In this document: positions 36,081 to 47,488 of the stretch, piece by piece
How the letters are laid out: each line of letters opens with the position of its first letter
How positions within the stretch are numbered: position 1 is the first letter of the stretch
Assembly (NCBI GenBank): GCA_037952775.1
Contig: JBANAY010000003.1
Location: 6,014,001-6,078,000, forward strand
Direction: 5' to 3'
Source of the DNA: Clonostachys chloroleuca
Lineage: Eukaryota; Ascomycota; Sordariomycetes; Hypocreales; Bionectriaceae
Length of the DNA stretch: 64,000 bases
Translations under genes and position numbers: made by a program
The notes under the pieces: model-generated
Told to the model about the DNA's origin: nothing
The model's database searches: none
What the model saw: only the letters and a program-made list of their open reading frames with translations

Positions 36081-36259
36081 CGTGTTCTATGAGGCGGAAT
36101 AAACTCAATTCGGTTTATTGCGTTGATGCCAGGCGGGGAAATAAAATGTCAGAGTGCATTATTCTAAAAGCGGTGGCTGGAAGAAACTGGTCCTTTCCTG
36201 CATGTCAGCAAATGGCTTACACCCCCCCTGCTTCTTGGTTTGCGTGGAATGTTTCCGCA

Positions 36260-36320
36260 TCCCTGCCAAGTGGTTGTCAGAAAAGGAGCGATTGCAAAGT
36301 CACCTCGACAGAACTATTGT
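36260..36320 (+). repeat. Diverged repeat, copy B
   Basis: Partner of 30128-30185. It lies 180-240 nt upstream of the STAND receptor start. Confidence 0.5.
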
Positions 36321-36365
36321 GGCCGTCAAGCCAGATGATAAACCTTCCTATTGTATTATAATGCA

Positions 36366-36386
36366 TTTTTTTTTTTTTTTTTTTTT
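36366..36386 (+). repeat. T21 homopolymer
   Basis: An uninterrupted run of 21 T. Such runs are common in fungal promoters; here it lies about 290 nt upstream of the STAND receptor start codon. Confidence 0.9.
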
Positions 36387-37263
36387 CCTTTACCGTATAC
36401 AAGGGGTATATGCCAAGATCAGGTTATACATAACTTATTGCACACATTTCACTTTTCAACTAAATTTCAGTCCATACCCAACCTTTTACTCTTTTTCAAA
36501 CTTTCATTATACACAAACCTAGGCATAAGCAACAGCATCTCCAAAAAACTCTAATAAGTGCTGGCCAGAGGTATATTATATGGCCATGGGCCCCAAAGAG
36601 GGATGCTCATCATCCACACTCCACCACAACACCGCCCCCAAGCTGTGCTATAATACATAATACTAATTATCTAACGGTCATTTAATGGTTTATCGTTATT
36701 ATTCACTTTTGCGGTCACGGCATGAAGTTTGGGAAGAAAGGAAAGGAGGTATCTTGTTCCTTACAACTTCTAGACACACGTGAAACCTTTCTCCTGTCCT
36801 TTTTCCTCCTACAGGCTCTTTAGAGGTACATATTCATCACCAAATTAAGATTAGAATTATTCCCAAAAATATGTGCTGTGAAGGTGTTTGACTTATTCTA
36901 CTGACCGTTAAACAAGACTTTATGTTGGTGCTTTGAGTATCCAGGCGAGTTGCGGTGAGCCTACAAGGGAGGGGCATAAGCGTGGCCAAGGGAAGCGCTC
37001 AGTAAGGTTTTGCAAAAACTTGACGGGATGTGACTTCAAGAACGATTCTAGCTAAGGTACCAGTTTTAGGACAATGTCCCAGGGCAATGAAAGGAGATTC
37101 AACTCTCCCCGTTCTCCCACTGCCTCACAATAAAAGCGTATCTCTCAAAAAAAAAACATGAACGTAAACTGTGATACCACTTTTGGGCCCTATAGCTAAA
37201 ATGTGGTATATATGCAAAAGCATTCTACTCATCTTCCTCTAAATATTCCTCCGGAAAAGCTAC
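36387..37263. other. Intergenic region
   Basis: AT-rich and stop-rich. No feature was seen beyond the adjoining T-run. Confidence 0.5.
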
Positions 37264-38027
37264 CTACTCGTCTTCTCGGACATTCGCAAAGTCGATCGGA
37301 TTCTTCTCACCTCCAAATGGAGCAGCAGTTGTTTGAGTGGTTTGCAATTCTGCAGAGGTCAAAGACCGATAAAATGCCATGAAACTCCACTCGGTTTTAC
37401 TGCACATGCTCAGGCGTGTAGTAGAGTATGACCATGGCGTGTCGTTTCCCCATTTATTCGCAAGTGTACTCATGGCGGAAAATGTACAAGGCCGGTTGAG
37501 GGCCGAGTAACAGATACAGATCCAAACGTTAGGACGCTGTCATCGCGTATATAATCCCAAAGAAGACGCCCAGGTTGCCTGGACTCTACTTTTCTCATTG
37601 AGACACTGCACAGGTCGCAACGAGTCTCTCCCTGCTGTGCATTCATATGCAACAAGTCGGAATGAACCACACGCCAAAATGGAGAATCGAAAGGAGGGGG
37701 GCTTCCTTTCTGATGATGGTCTTGGCATCTACAAATGCGTCCTTGATAGTTTTCACGTTCTTTAGGGACGGGCTGGGTCTGTTTTGGTCGAGTTGTCAAA
37801 AGTGCCTTTTATTGGGGCTGATTCACTTCTAGCATCATAATGCGCTTGTCTCCAAACGGCATTCGTCGTGGGAAACCATTCAATTCATGCCCAACGTGTT
37901 CAATTCCCTCGAATAACTGGACCAAGTTCATTGCCTTACGCCAATTCATAATGGCATCTTCAAGTTTCGAGTTTGATGAAGCCGAGGCCAGCTGTAGTTG
38001 GGATGTTGTAGGAGAAGTGAAAGTCAT
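37264..38027 (-). CDS. Possible small spliced gene of unknown function
   Basis: Three consecutive minus-strand frames (38027-37809, 37799-37470, 37473-37264) of 72, 109 and 69 codons could belong to one gene. The first contains KLEDAIMNWRKAMNLVQLFE, which has the spacing of a TPR-like helix pair. The second has a two-cysteine CDLC motif. I found no splice set that clearly joins them, and no family is recognised. They may be fragments of a former TPR protein. Confidence 0.25.
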
Positions 38028-38422
38028 TGCGCTGGGTTTTGTCGTGCCATTTGACGCGTATCCTCAGACGAGATGCTGAATCAAAGTTCTCAAATGGTCC
38101 GACTTTAGGGCACCCGATCTACGGATGGTCATGCACCTTGCCACCGTCATGACCTCAAAGACAAGTTAGCATAGGAATATTTGGAAAATGGCTCCAAATT
38201 ATGATGTCATTGACGAGGTCGCGTCACGGTCGTTATCGCGTTATGATACAAAGCTTGGGAAGGAAGGAAGGTGCACCTTCCCAACATGCTTGGACACTCA
38301 CGTGCACGCTGGGCGCTCTCCATTTGGTGCTCGAATTCTTTCGTTCTTCTTCGTCTTGGACGGTGCGTTTCCTGCCGGTTCCCCCCCCCTCTGGGTCTCT
38401 TTCTTTCCTGCCGTTTGCCGAT

Positions 38423-39090
38423 ATGGATTCTCTCCCCTTGCGAGGCTTTGAAGCATCATTTAATATCATCCCGGAGCCCGATTTTTCCGTCGATCCCGAC
38501 GCCCCGGTGCCCAGTGGCCGGACGTAGATTTGCCGCCTGGGTACTACCAGGCCCTTGGTTGGGGAGAAGAGGAGGAGGAGTTGGAGGAAGGAGAGGAAGA
38601 AGGAGAGGAAGAAGAAGAGGAACAAGAAGAGGAAGAAGTCAATTGTTAGTCTCAATTCTAATTACAGTTATCCTTTTATTACCATAGGGCCAATGTTCCA
38701 GCACTTGTTTCGGAGGATTACTTGTTAAATGGGTTGGAACTGCTAACACTTGGTAATAGTGGACGAAATCTGGGCGGCTGCGGCCGTGAACGTCGAGGCG
38801 GCGGAGTGTCTGGCCCGTTTATCCCTGCAGGTAGATCGACCATACTCCCATTTACCCAGCTCCACCATCAATTGGTCACTTGAGGGTGACTATGTTTGCC
38901 GGGTTGAGGAGTGCCCTGAATATGGGACCCGCTATATTGATGTGGCCGCGTTGAGGAGACACTTGCATAGCCAGGGGCATAAGGTATGATCCATTACAGT
39001 ATCTAAAAGCGTCATATGAACATTTGTCTCTAGGAACTTGAGCGGCATCTGGCCTCGCGGCGTTTTACGACCCCGGCCCCCGAGCCATAA
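38423..39090 (+). pseudogene. Acidic-tract / single C2H2 finger gene, frame broken
   Basis: The frame from ATG 38423 gives about 34 residues, then stops at a TAG (38525). Sequence downstream in another frame continues smoothly (PDVDLPPGYYQALGW) into a glutamate tract (38564-38637), so a one-nucleotide loss near 38510-38517 is likely. After an intron ending at about 38759, the frame resumes (VDEIWAAAAVNVEA) to a C2H2-type finger (DYVCRVEECPEYG, then ALRRHLHSQGH), crosses an intron at about 38983-39035 and ends at 39090. Function unknown; the finger spacing suits nucleic-acid or protein binding. Confidence 0.4.
38564..38637 (+). repeat. GAG/GAA-rich microsatellite coding for polyglutamate
   Basis: A purine tract of GAG/GAA triplets with few interruptions, in frame with the gene at 38423-39090. 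The arginine/lysine-rich readings in other frames are shadows. Confidence 0.8.
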
Positions 39091-39984
39091 TCCACGGTGC
39101 CTCCCCCACGACCGGCGAAGCGGCCTGCGTCGCCTTCAGAGTTCTTGCAGCCCCGGGTTCGGGCCAGAGTGGGAATCTGGCTCGCAACGTAGGGATACGA
39201 TATGGATTCCGATCACGAGGATGAGGGGAACTCTGTCGGTGGCCAGGTCGTGGAGGTCGCGGGGAGTTAATGGCCCACCACAGCCGGCGAAGGAAAACGT
39301 AAGAAACCCATGAACCTTGGTCATGACCATTACTCTCAACAAAACAACCTACTATGGATGACCAAACAAGGAACCTCACGAGCCCAATAACCTTCACGGC
39401 ATCTCCATCAAATAAATCATGTCCACTATGCTTATTTGAACGATGAACAAACTCCCCCAGGCTGGATTACCATAACGCAGATTTGAAGCGAAAGAGAACC
39501 GGTCAAGTGAACAAGATCTGGCGTTCTCACACACTTAATGACGACGACGAGCGATCATCATATATCGCGGCCACTATCTACGATCTACACGCAACTCAGA
39601 CTTCATTCGTATCTGTACTTCATTGCCAGATTTCTCTCTATCAACAGCTTCTCAGCCAGTCTTCACTTCACGCGTCGGCGCGCAAATCCAAAGACTACGT
39701 CAGGAGCACAGGTACAATATATTCATTGCTGTTGAACCTCATTCTCTTTCTCTCGCGTACGTCAGGGGCACCAACTCAAACCGCAGTTTGAACCGACTCC
39801 TTCGTGACCAGCCATCCATGATGGAATTATCAAAAGATACACACCATATTCGACATCATTTCTACAATCACCAGGAGGAATTAGGGCCACGCGAGGTCCC
39901 AACCATACATCATTATCAGCTGGATCAGCCATCGTGAGCATATGACGAATGATTCACGCGTTGGGTACTTGATAGCACCTATCC
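39091..39984. other. Intergenic region upstream of the decayed protease/gasdermin copy
   Basis: No gene is supported. Some of 39.8-39.98 kb may be further DUF7580-like debris. Confidence 0.4.
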
Positions 39985-40255
39985 CCAAAGCCCAACACGT
40001 CCTTGAGCCTATATTACGACAAAATGCTGAACGCGCCAAGTTGCGACGCTGCCACGCCCTGGTCGAGCGTCACATCACGAAAAGGCGATTGGCCCATGCG
40101 CCAACCCCCTCCCATTCCACAACATTGTTTTCCCCGAGCCGTTGGGTGCCTTTGATGCACGGGATCAGCCTCCCTGTACAGATTTCTGTAAGTCTAATTG
40201 ACCTTGAGCCATCGTCCACCACCATCGCCCTTTACGTATTAACCATAACGTGCAG
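39985..40255 (+). pseudogene. Relic of a DUF7580-like / S8 protease gene, second copy
   Basis: Nucleotides 39991-40187 align with 25932-26108 of the protease gene: the LEPIFRRN/LEPILRQN block, the CCCATTCC(A/G)CAAC stretch and the TTTGATGC segment occur in the same order. The following GTAAGT donor, the TGAGCC word and a branch-like TATTAAC are also kept, so even the intron (40188-40255) is recognisable. The frame has stops, and no S8 catalytic motif follows. This is the 3' part of a lost DUF7580 domain whose protease part was deleted. Confidence 0.6.
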
Positions 40256-40394
40256 GGATCGATCCCTTCGGTATTCAGAACACACACGATGCGACTTCGA
40301 CTTCATCTTAACTTCTGAGGGTGAAGGCAAGGAAAGGATCATGAGGCATACGGTTTTTGCCCAGGCTGCCAGATATGGACAGATAAACGAGGAA

Positions 40395-40635
40395 GAATCC
40401 AAGAATCCAAGAGTCTCTGGCCAACTTTCTTGACCGGTGTCGGCGGCAATATTGGACTCCAAGGGGTCAAGTACGACGGCAATCTTCAAAATTCAGAAAC
40501 GGAGATAACTTTCGTCGAATTTAGCTTAGCTATCACGAAGTATCTCCAGCTACCAGATATCAAAGCGTACGTCAAGCACGATGACTACACGAAACCGAGT
40601 TACCTAATCCAAACGGAAATCTTCCGAGAAGTTCT
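40395..40635 (+). pseudogene. Relic of a gasdermin-like gene, second copy
   Basis: It aligns at nucleotide level with 27940-28148 of the intact gene: the block around TGGCCAACTTTCTTGACCG, then CGGCGGCAATATTGGACTCC, and at protein level GGNIGLQ, LPDIKAYVKHDDY and SYLI against GGNIGLQ, LPDIQTYLQIHDY and IYLI. A one-nucleotide difference just before the GGNIGLQ block shifts the frame. The start and the whole C-terminal third are absent. Not functional. Confidence 0.7.
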
Positions 40636-40725
40636 CCGACCCGCCTTTGTCAACATCCTGGCCACGTCTGAGGGCGAAGAGAACGCAAATGTGGACTGAA
40701 ACGCCAATACCAGTCCAATGCGGAA
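40636..40725 (+). pseudogene. Duplicated fragment of tyrosine phosphatase exon 2
   Basis: Directly joined to the gasdermin relic. FREVLRPAFVNILATSEGEENANVD matches FREALLPAFVKSLATDEGEDNSNAG of the intact phosphatase, and the nucleotide match continues past the relic's stop codon (GAAACGCCA). The source segment is 41694-41790, about 1 kb downstream in the same orientation. Confidence 0.75.
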
Positions 40726-40993
40726 CCCTCGAATCATATTGAAATATCGGATGGCATTGACTCCGAAACTTGGCGACCAAACCCTAAGCATGGACTAGCT
40801 ACGTACAGCTGTGGATGCTGCTGCCTGTTCCGCTTACTTTCGAGCATACGTGTCAATGAAGTCAACTCGTTAGCGCTCCGTATCGCGTATCTTCGAATCG
40901 GCCTATTTGATCCGAGAGTGGCTATTAAACAGGCGCAATTCTCATAGCTTGGTGGCAAATTCAACTCAAAGATCCATTCATTGAATCAAATTT

Positions 40994-41944
40994 ATGATGG
41001 CATCTCATTTCAACAAGGAGAACGACTCTCTTTCTAGGCTTTCGGCAGTTTCTTTAGACGAGCCAATTCCTACTGATATGCTCAACGATGCCCTCTCAAA
41101 ACCACCCTTTATCAATCTCCCCGGATTTTTCAATGTCAGAGACATCGGCGCATATGTTCCAGGCTATGTCAAGCCCCGGACTATCTTTCGTTCTGGGATG
41201 CTTGATTTGATTCCAAGCAGCGATCAATCCTCACTTCGGAAGGAGCTAGGCTTGAGCAAGATCTTCGACTTCCGGCGAAGTGATGAGATCAAGGGTTCAG
41301 CGGTGCAGGTCGAAGGCCTAGAAGTTCTTCACTGCCCCTACATGGATGGAAAGGAAACACCCCCGCCTTTTCCGCCCGCCCGTTTCGTTCTAAGGGAAGG
41401 CGAAATCGTGAGCCAAGCATACCGTGACATGTACGACTTGATATTGGAGGGCTACACTGTGGGCTACAGGAAAGCATTTGAGGAGCTCAAGACAGCAACG
41501 GAAGATAACGCAATCCTCTTCCATTGCACAGGTAAACCACCATTCACCCCTTCTGTTTAGTATGGGCGCTAATGAGAACTTCAAGGAGGCAAGGATCGAA
41601 CGGGCGTGATGGCTGCCTTGATTCTAGATCTTATGGGTGCCCCCGCAAAGGTGATAGCAGAAGAGTATGCACTGACTAGGATTGGGACGGAGCCGTTTCG
41701 GGAAGCCCTCTTACCCGCCTTCGTCAAAAGCCTAGCTACGGATGAGGGCGAAGACAATTCAAATGCGGGGATCGAAACGCCAGGCCTTCGTCATTTACTC
41801 AGCTCATCTAAAGAGGTCATGGCTGACTTTGTGGAGCGATTGAGGAGCAAGTATGGGGGTGCAGAAGGATACCTGAGTCAATATTTGAAGTTTTCGGAAG
41901 ACGAAATCAAGGAGATTCGCGAGAATTTGGAGCCCGCTAAATAA
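40994..41944 (+). CDS. Tyrosine phosphatase (Y_phosphatase3 / Siw14-like fold)
   Basis: Exons 40994-41531 and 41586-41944 give 298 aa. The intron interrupts and, when spliced, rebuilds the CX5R loop HCTGGKDRTG, the hallmark of this cysteine-phosphatase family. Upstream motifs are NVRDIG, a FRSG turn and IFDFRRSDE (general-acid region), all usual for Y_phosphatase3 proteins. These enzymes dephosphorylate phosphotyrosine, or in some relatives inositol phosphates; the substrate is unknown here. The two adjacent ATG codons at 40994 make the first the natural choice. A fragment of exon 2 is duplicated just upstream at 40.64-40.73 kb. Confidence 0.88.
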
Positions 41945-42256
41945 TGATCTTGGCAAACATGTCCGGGTTGAGCTTATGTTTTTACGCTATGCCAAGCGTA
42001 TTCATCATAATTGAGTGTTTTAAAAGATCACATTTCCCTCTAATTGATTCAATTCTTAGAAAAGCATCATCATCAGAATCACTGTGACAGTCAGTCACAT
42101 AATAATGCTTCATATTGTGTAGTAGTAAGCAGATAATATTGCCTAATAATTGCTTGGTAGGCTTTTCAACTATTGTCTATCAATATCGTGGGCTGTGTGA
42201 GAAAGTTGGAATCAACACACCTCAGTATCCTGGCGTCCGCTTGGTGATGTATCAGT
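41945..42256. other. Convergent spacer
   Basis: AT-rich sequence between the converging phosphatase and SnoaL-like genes. Terminators must lie here. Confidence 0.5.
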
Positions 42257-42679
42257 TTACTTCTCAAGGTGAATTGTGTTAACAATCGGATCTCGTTTGA
42301 TATGTCGAACTGTTTCCACAATCCAAGCAAGTCGTCCATCCTCCGCAACCTCGCCAAACATGAAGGTCTCAGCCTCCATGAACGTACCATCCAACAATTC
42401 TGTGGTGGATTCATGCCTATCGGCAAATTGCTTTCCATCACGAAGGAATTGGGTCACCGTAATCGAGACTTTGGGCTTCAGTTCTCGGACTTGGCGGTTT
42501 TGGGCGACAAAAGTAGCAAAATCGAATTCCTTGTCATCGGCGCGCATGGTGGATGTGGGAGTGAACACTTTGAGAAGATCAGACTCGGCATTTTCGGGCG
42601 ACCCGGAGAAGAGACTCATGAGTGCTTTCTCAAAAGTCGCTTTGTCGTGAGCGAAGGATGTTGGAAGCTCAGAAGGCAT
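42257..42679 (-). CDS. SnoaL-like / NTF2-fold small protein
   Basis: A single exon, 140 aa. Length and pattern (long N-terminal helices, then VSITVTQFLRDGKQFADRHESTTEL, EAETFMFGEVAEDGRLAWIVETVR) match the SnoaL-like NTF2 fold, with the usual exposed beta sheet and a charged cavity. Family members include isomerases, hydratases and proteins without known activity; no catalytic set identifies one. Such genes often sit in secondary-metabolism clusters, but no other cluster gene is adjacent. Confidence 0.68.
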   Translation of the reverse strand: MPSELPTSFAHDKATFEKALMSLFSGSPENAESDLLKVFTPTSTMRADDKEFDFATFVAQNRQVRELKPKVSITVTQFLRDGKQFADRHESTTELLDGTFMEAETFMFGEVAEDGRLAWIVETVRHIKRDPIVNTIHLEK

Positions 42680-43303
42680 AGTTATCCTATGCCTGTTTGT
42701 AGGTACGGGTTTACGTGAGAATTAAGATGCTCGAAATACACGAGAAGCTTGTGTTGCCATGGCCAGTTATATTCCTGGTTCGATTGAATGTTGCCTGATC
42801 AGTACAGCAAGGGAGGCTCTGCCGTGGATGGAAAATGCTGGTGCCTTGTCCGCCAAGCACATCGCCAACTCGGCAGATGCCAATCAAAAGCCTCATGAGC
42901 AAAAAATTCTGATCGCGATTAGCACTCTCGTCACCAATGAGAAGATCATATCGCAGCCTACCTGAATCGGGCTACAAACGCTAGTTCTCGCGCTTGTGCC
43001 TACCACCGGCCCCGTTTCGTGAAGTTTAGTTGCCATCTTGGTTCGGTTATGTATTTAGGTCCCGATGGATCTCAATTTTGCGACACTATTCCCAATTTTA
43101 CGGAGTAGTGGGAGTCTTTGGAATGTACAATTACCTAGTGTTTGTTAGAACCTGGGCTTCGTCATATGAGTATCATGACGGCATGGAGTGTTAATCGACA
43201 TGGGAATTCCTTCGAGCAGTTCCTGGTCTCATGGTTGGAGGGGAGAATCCACCGCCACACCGTTGGCCAAAAGAAGATTTCAAAATCAAATAACTCCAAT
43301 GAA
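42680..43303. other. Spacer between SnoaL-like and alcohol dehydrogenase genes
   Basis: No feature is supported except a TACGGAGTA word at 43099-43107. Confidence 0.5.
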
Positions 43304-44516
43304 TTACCATGTAATGATTGGTTTTACAACGTCGCCACTCCCCATAGATGAAACTGCACCACTGAAATCTTTGTAATCAAAGAGTTTAATCAGCTTCTCG
43401 ACCGGGAAAATGCCATCCTTCCACCACTGAATCATCTCAGGGATATACTTCTCGGTCCTCGAGTGACCCTGTACAGCCCCGAAATACTGCTTTCCGCTGA
43501 CCATGAAGCTCTGCATGTGAAGCGATATGTTTGCATCTGGCATGCCAGTTCCCACTTGAATGATCTTGCCCATGTACCGAGTGCCATCAATCTGAGCGGC
43601 TAGTAGTGGCGGGTAAGCGCTTGTATCAATGGAAATTGTTGACCCAAGCCCTTCGGCAGCCTCCTTGATCTTTTCGGTTACCTGCTCCATCGATAATCCA
43701 GTCGTGTTGATGACGTGAGTTGCGCCGAGTGACTTGGCAAGCTCAAGGCGAGCCTCGACACGGTCGATCCCAATAATAACGTTACATTTCTTCTGCTCCG
43801 CTGCCATCACAGCTGCCAGCCCCACGCCGCCCATTCCCGCGATGGTAACACAGTCCTCCGGCCCTGCCTTGGCTACATTGACGATCGTGCCGCTGCCAGT
43901 TTGTAGTCCGCAGCCTAGAGGCGCCAAAGTCTTCAAGTCGTCCCTGGTCAGCCCCAGGCCGGATACATTGACAACACATTTGTCGCTGACGACAGAGTGA
44001 CGGGCAAGACTAGACTGTCCGAAGAAGCGACCGCCAATCCCGTCAGAGAAGACCGGTTCTCCCATGAAATTGATCTCGAAGAAGTTGGTGCAGTGCGATG
44101 GTGGTCCGGTTTTGCAAACATGGCATTCGCCGCAGTAGGAGAATGATAGGAGCACGGGGTCGCCCTCTTTAGCTTTTGTTACCTCACTACCAACTTTTAC
44201 CACGTAGCCGGAACCTATTCATGTTGTTAAAACCTTGTAACGCTCTCGAGTCCGCTTGTGACATGGTGTCCAGACGACCGTGAGAGAAGGGGAGTCACGC
44301 ACCTTCGTGGCCAAGAACTCGGGGGTAAAAGACGGCTGGAACTCCCTTATCATCTGGTGTGTTCCCGCAGTGCAGATCAGTGTGGCAGATGCCAGACGCC
44401 ACCATCTCGATTAGCAACTCGTCGGGCTTGAGATCCCGCAAGGTCACGGGCTCAATTGCCCATTTCCCCTCAGAGAAGGGACCTCGAGCAACTATGGCCT
44501 CTGATTTGAAGGACAT
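43304..44516 (-). CDS. Zinc-dependent alcohol dehydrogenase (MDR family)
   Basis: Exons 44516-44303 and 44214-43304 give 374 aa; the intron splits the conserved GHEG. Catalytic-zinc residues are Cys and His in SGICHTDLH/LGHEG and Cys in LAPLGCGLQTGSG. The structural-zinc loop has four cysteines (YCGECHVCKTGPPSHC). The nucleotide fold has GMGGVGLAAV with an acidic residue in GIDRVEARLELA, which favours NAD(H). This layout is that of aryl- or benzyl-alcohol type dehydrogenases, which oxidise alcohols to aldehydes; the exact substrate is unknown. The ATG at 44516 is preferred over the upstream in-frame ATG at 44564 because it starts at the usual family N-terminus. Confidence 0.9.
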
Positions 44517-46278
44517 TTTCCTGAGCAAACAATGGTGACAGCTAGCATCAAGCGCCTTTCCCAACTGCCTTTCGTGCCAGGAGTATGATGAGGGATATTT
44601 GGTACCAAACGCGAGATAGGTTTGGTTTCTTCAGGGCCTTCTACGTCGGGAAGCAGACCAGCGAGCGTTAGAAAGTCCGGGGCATTCAACGAAAGGCAAC
44701 GAGCTAGGGGCAGATGTTCAAAAATAAGGCTAAGAGTTGAGGCAAGCAGATATACAACCACTCGATACCTCAATCTGGCAACGATAAGGAGGGGGCGTGT
44801 GCTTATGTCCTCAATACATATCTTTTCATTAATGCCTCCCCTCAGGAACTACTTGAATATTCTCGCTGTTGGGAAGAGGAGTCCGTCGTGTTGATAAGAT
44901 ATTGCGTCTTGATTGGTGCCCGCAATGCCAAGTCACACCCCCTCAACCCCTGGACTTCTCTCATATGGGGCAAAACATGAGAAGATCCACCAGACGATAA
45001 GGGCTTCAGTAGGAGATAGCATCCAGGGGGATAACTTTACACGCCCCATTGAAGTTGGTTGAAGAAGTTAGTTATGAGAGTGAAACAGCGTGATTTGCGC
45101 AGCGTGATTAAAATAGGCATCGGGCTATTTCATGAGTGAAGACTGTATATACAGAGATTATTGGAAATAGACAGGCTTTTCAATTGATCATGGTTGTTAG
45201 CCTCATAATATGCTAACTCATGCTCATACACTGCCACTGGGAGATGAAAGGTGTGAGGGAAACTAATACGGAGGGAACTGTGACGAGCAAAGGGCACAAT
45301 GAAAGACGATGAATAAGACCTGACCCTCAGGATTCTCGATATAAGGAAAAGGTTATATGAGAGAACCATAAATATGATGATCACTTCGGTAGGCTATTCT
45401 CTACCATCAAAAAAAAAAAAAATGTGTCAATAATTTGGATAACCAGGAACTGGAAGAGAATATCGCCAGGTCTAATACTACTGCTACCCCGGGCCTGGAC
45501 TAACGCTACCAGTAACGGCCGGAAAGTCGAAGGGGGAGTTTTATAAGGATTCCGCTAGGTTACACGGGCTCATCTGGAATGGCGCTCTCGGACCGTTTAA
45601 ATCGTGGTCCGAGCTCCTTGGCTCGCGATCGAGGAAGGGAACGGCAAGCTAGGCCAATTGCAGAGTCTCGTAGTAATGAAGAAAGACAAACTAAATCGCC
45701 CCGCTAGCCCTTGAGTTCGATGCAACAAATCCGGGGGAGTGGTTCTTCTACTGCGCTACGATCCAAGCCACTCTTTTTAGAGAACCTTGATTATATTTGG
45801 TCGGAAATTAGTCTACTAGAACGTGAGTCTGCAGCCGGGGGCCTCAAGTAGGTCGGGGCTCACTAAGGCTCATGTGAAACACAACGGATCCGATGGAAAG
45901 GAACCTCTTCTCATCTCGCTCAGCCTCATGATTCTAGAGTCACGGTTCTAATCTGATTTGTACTCCCCGCCCCAAAGATTTCTGGGCGTTAAACTTAGGA
46001 AATGTTGACTGGTGCAGGTTGGAAGCCATCATTCCTCCCGCTACTAGCGAGGTGTAAGCTGGAAGCGAGCATTCCAAAGGGCTGGCTTTTGTGGATATTT
46101 GACCAAAACGGCGGGTATAGATCGAACTCTACCGTTGTAACTGCATCTACAAGAGCCCGCACGTCCCATCCACGTAGCTTGTCTTATCGAGATCCACGTC
46201 AAGCAGGGACTTGGCTGCTCCGATGGAAGTTGACTCTCGCCCACGGCCCGGGACCGTATTGTCCTACCTTGAAGGAAA
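44517..46278. other. Gene-poor 1.8-kb stretch
   Basis: Short frames only. It contains an A14 run at 45409-45422. No feature is supported. Confidence 0.5.
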
Positions 46279-47488
46279 ATGCTCATCAAGCTGTCAGGAG
46301 GGGCGCTCATGGTATGAACCCCATTGTTGTATCCAACGCTGCGTACTAATTTCAGATTAGGGCATCGAGTGGACTTTAATCGGCATAGCTTTCCTGCTGG
46401 GCCTCGCTCGCCTCGATTTACGCTTCCATCATCACCAATCAGGTTTTATCCTTAGGGACATGTTCTACTTTTCCGCTCTGACCGTCGGACTTGTCAATAC
46501 CTCCATTGACACTGCTTTATGGACCAGTGGAATTGAACTATTTGAGGAAACCAATGATACATGGGACGGCCCAGAGGATCTGATGGTCAGGGCTCTCAAA
46601 GTAGGTGCCCAGCAGCTTAAAGGTTGATCATAAAAAGACGATACTGATGGTTGAGTGAGCTAAGATAATCTTCGTCTCGTACTTGACCTTTTACCTCCAG
46701 CTATACCTGACCAAAGCTACTCTCATTACCCTCTATTTCGAAATTTTCGGGCAGCGCTCGCGGAGAACCCGGATCTCGCTATATATTCTTACTGGCTTTT
46801 GTATGAGTGGATTCATCATCACTATCTTCCTTTTATTATTCGCTGACCCCTTTGGATCCACCTGGTATGCCTTTTCCGTCCCTCCTTGGCTGAGCGGTAG
46901 TTACTAATGGCAACGGCATTATGTGTAGGTCTATGGATGCTGAACAACGTGATGAGGATCGCCAATTTAAGAAAGATGTTGTGGCGTGGGCTTTCCACTT
47001 CGTCACAGACATTGGCAGTATGCATCCACCGTTGATCAAACTTTTAGGGGGAAAACAGGGCAATCGAGCTAAGCTTTGTAACAGTTTTTATCCTACCGAT
47101 CGTCTGCATTAGCCGGCTACAGATGTCCAGAGCACAGAAGGTCAGCGCCGGCCTTACCTTTGGCCTTGGATTTATTAATATTAGCATTACCATTATAAGG
47201 TGGTTCCTCGTGCATTCGCCGGTTTCTCCAACAAGTACCTACGCTGTTGATCGTAAGTTGAACTTCCTCAACCAAGTTCGAGGCTAACATCAGAACACAG
47301 AGGCTCTTTTCATGACAGATGCGCATACCTGTCTCATAATCTCCATCCTACCTTCACTCCGACTTTATTTGAGAATATTCCGGGCCGAAAATGCTACTTC
47401 ACGCGCTAAGGGCACTGAAACCCGGTCGAAAGCCAGAAAAGAAACCTCGACATATCAGGAGATATCTCATCCTAACACTAATGGGTGA
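46279..47488 (+). CDS. Rhodopsin-domain / Pth11-like integral membrane protein
   Basis: Six exons (46279-46311, 46361-46600, 46665-46864, 46929-47017, 47085-47252, 47301-47488) sum to 306 codons, 305 aa. Seven hydrophobic segments can be placed, from WTLIGIAFLLGLARL to LIISILPSLRLYL. The conserved WAFHFVTDIGIFILPI segment is rebuilt exactly across intron 4. This is the fungal rhodopsin-domain family related to Pth11 receptors, without a CFEM domain at the N-terminus. Members are plasma-membrane receptors or orphan proteins with no known ligand. The 33-nt first exon is the weakest part of the model; an additional upstream exon is possible. The C-terminal tail is Lys/Arg/Thr-rich and probably cytosolic. 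Confidence 0.78.

Noticed and set aside
45409..45422. A14 run as retroposon tail
   Set aside because: No coding or element sequence upstream and no target-site duplication visible.
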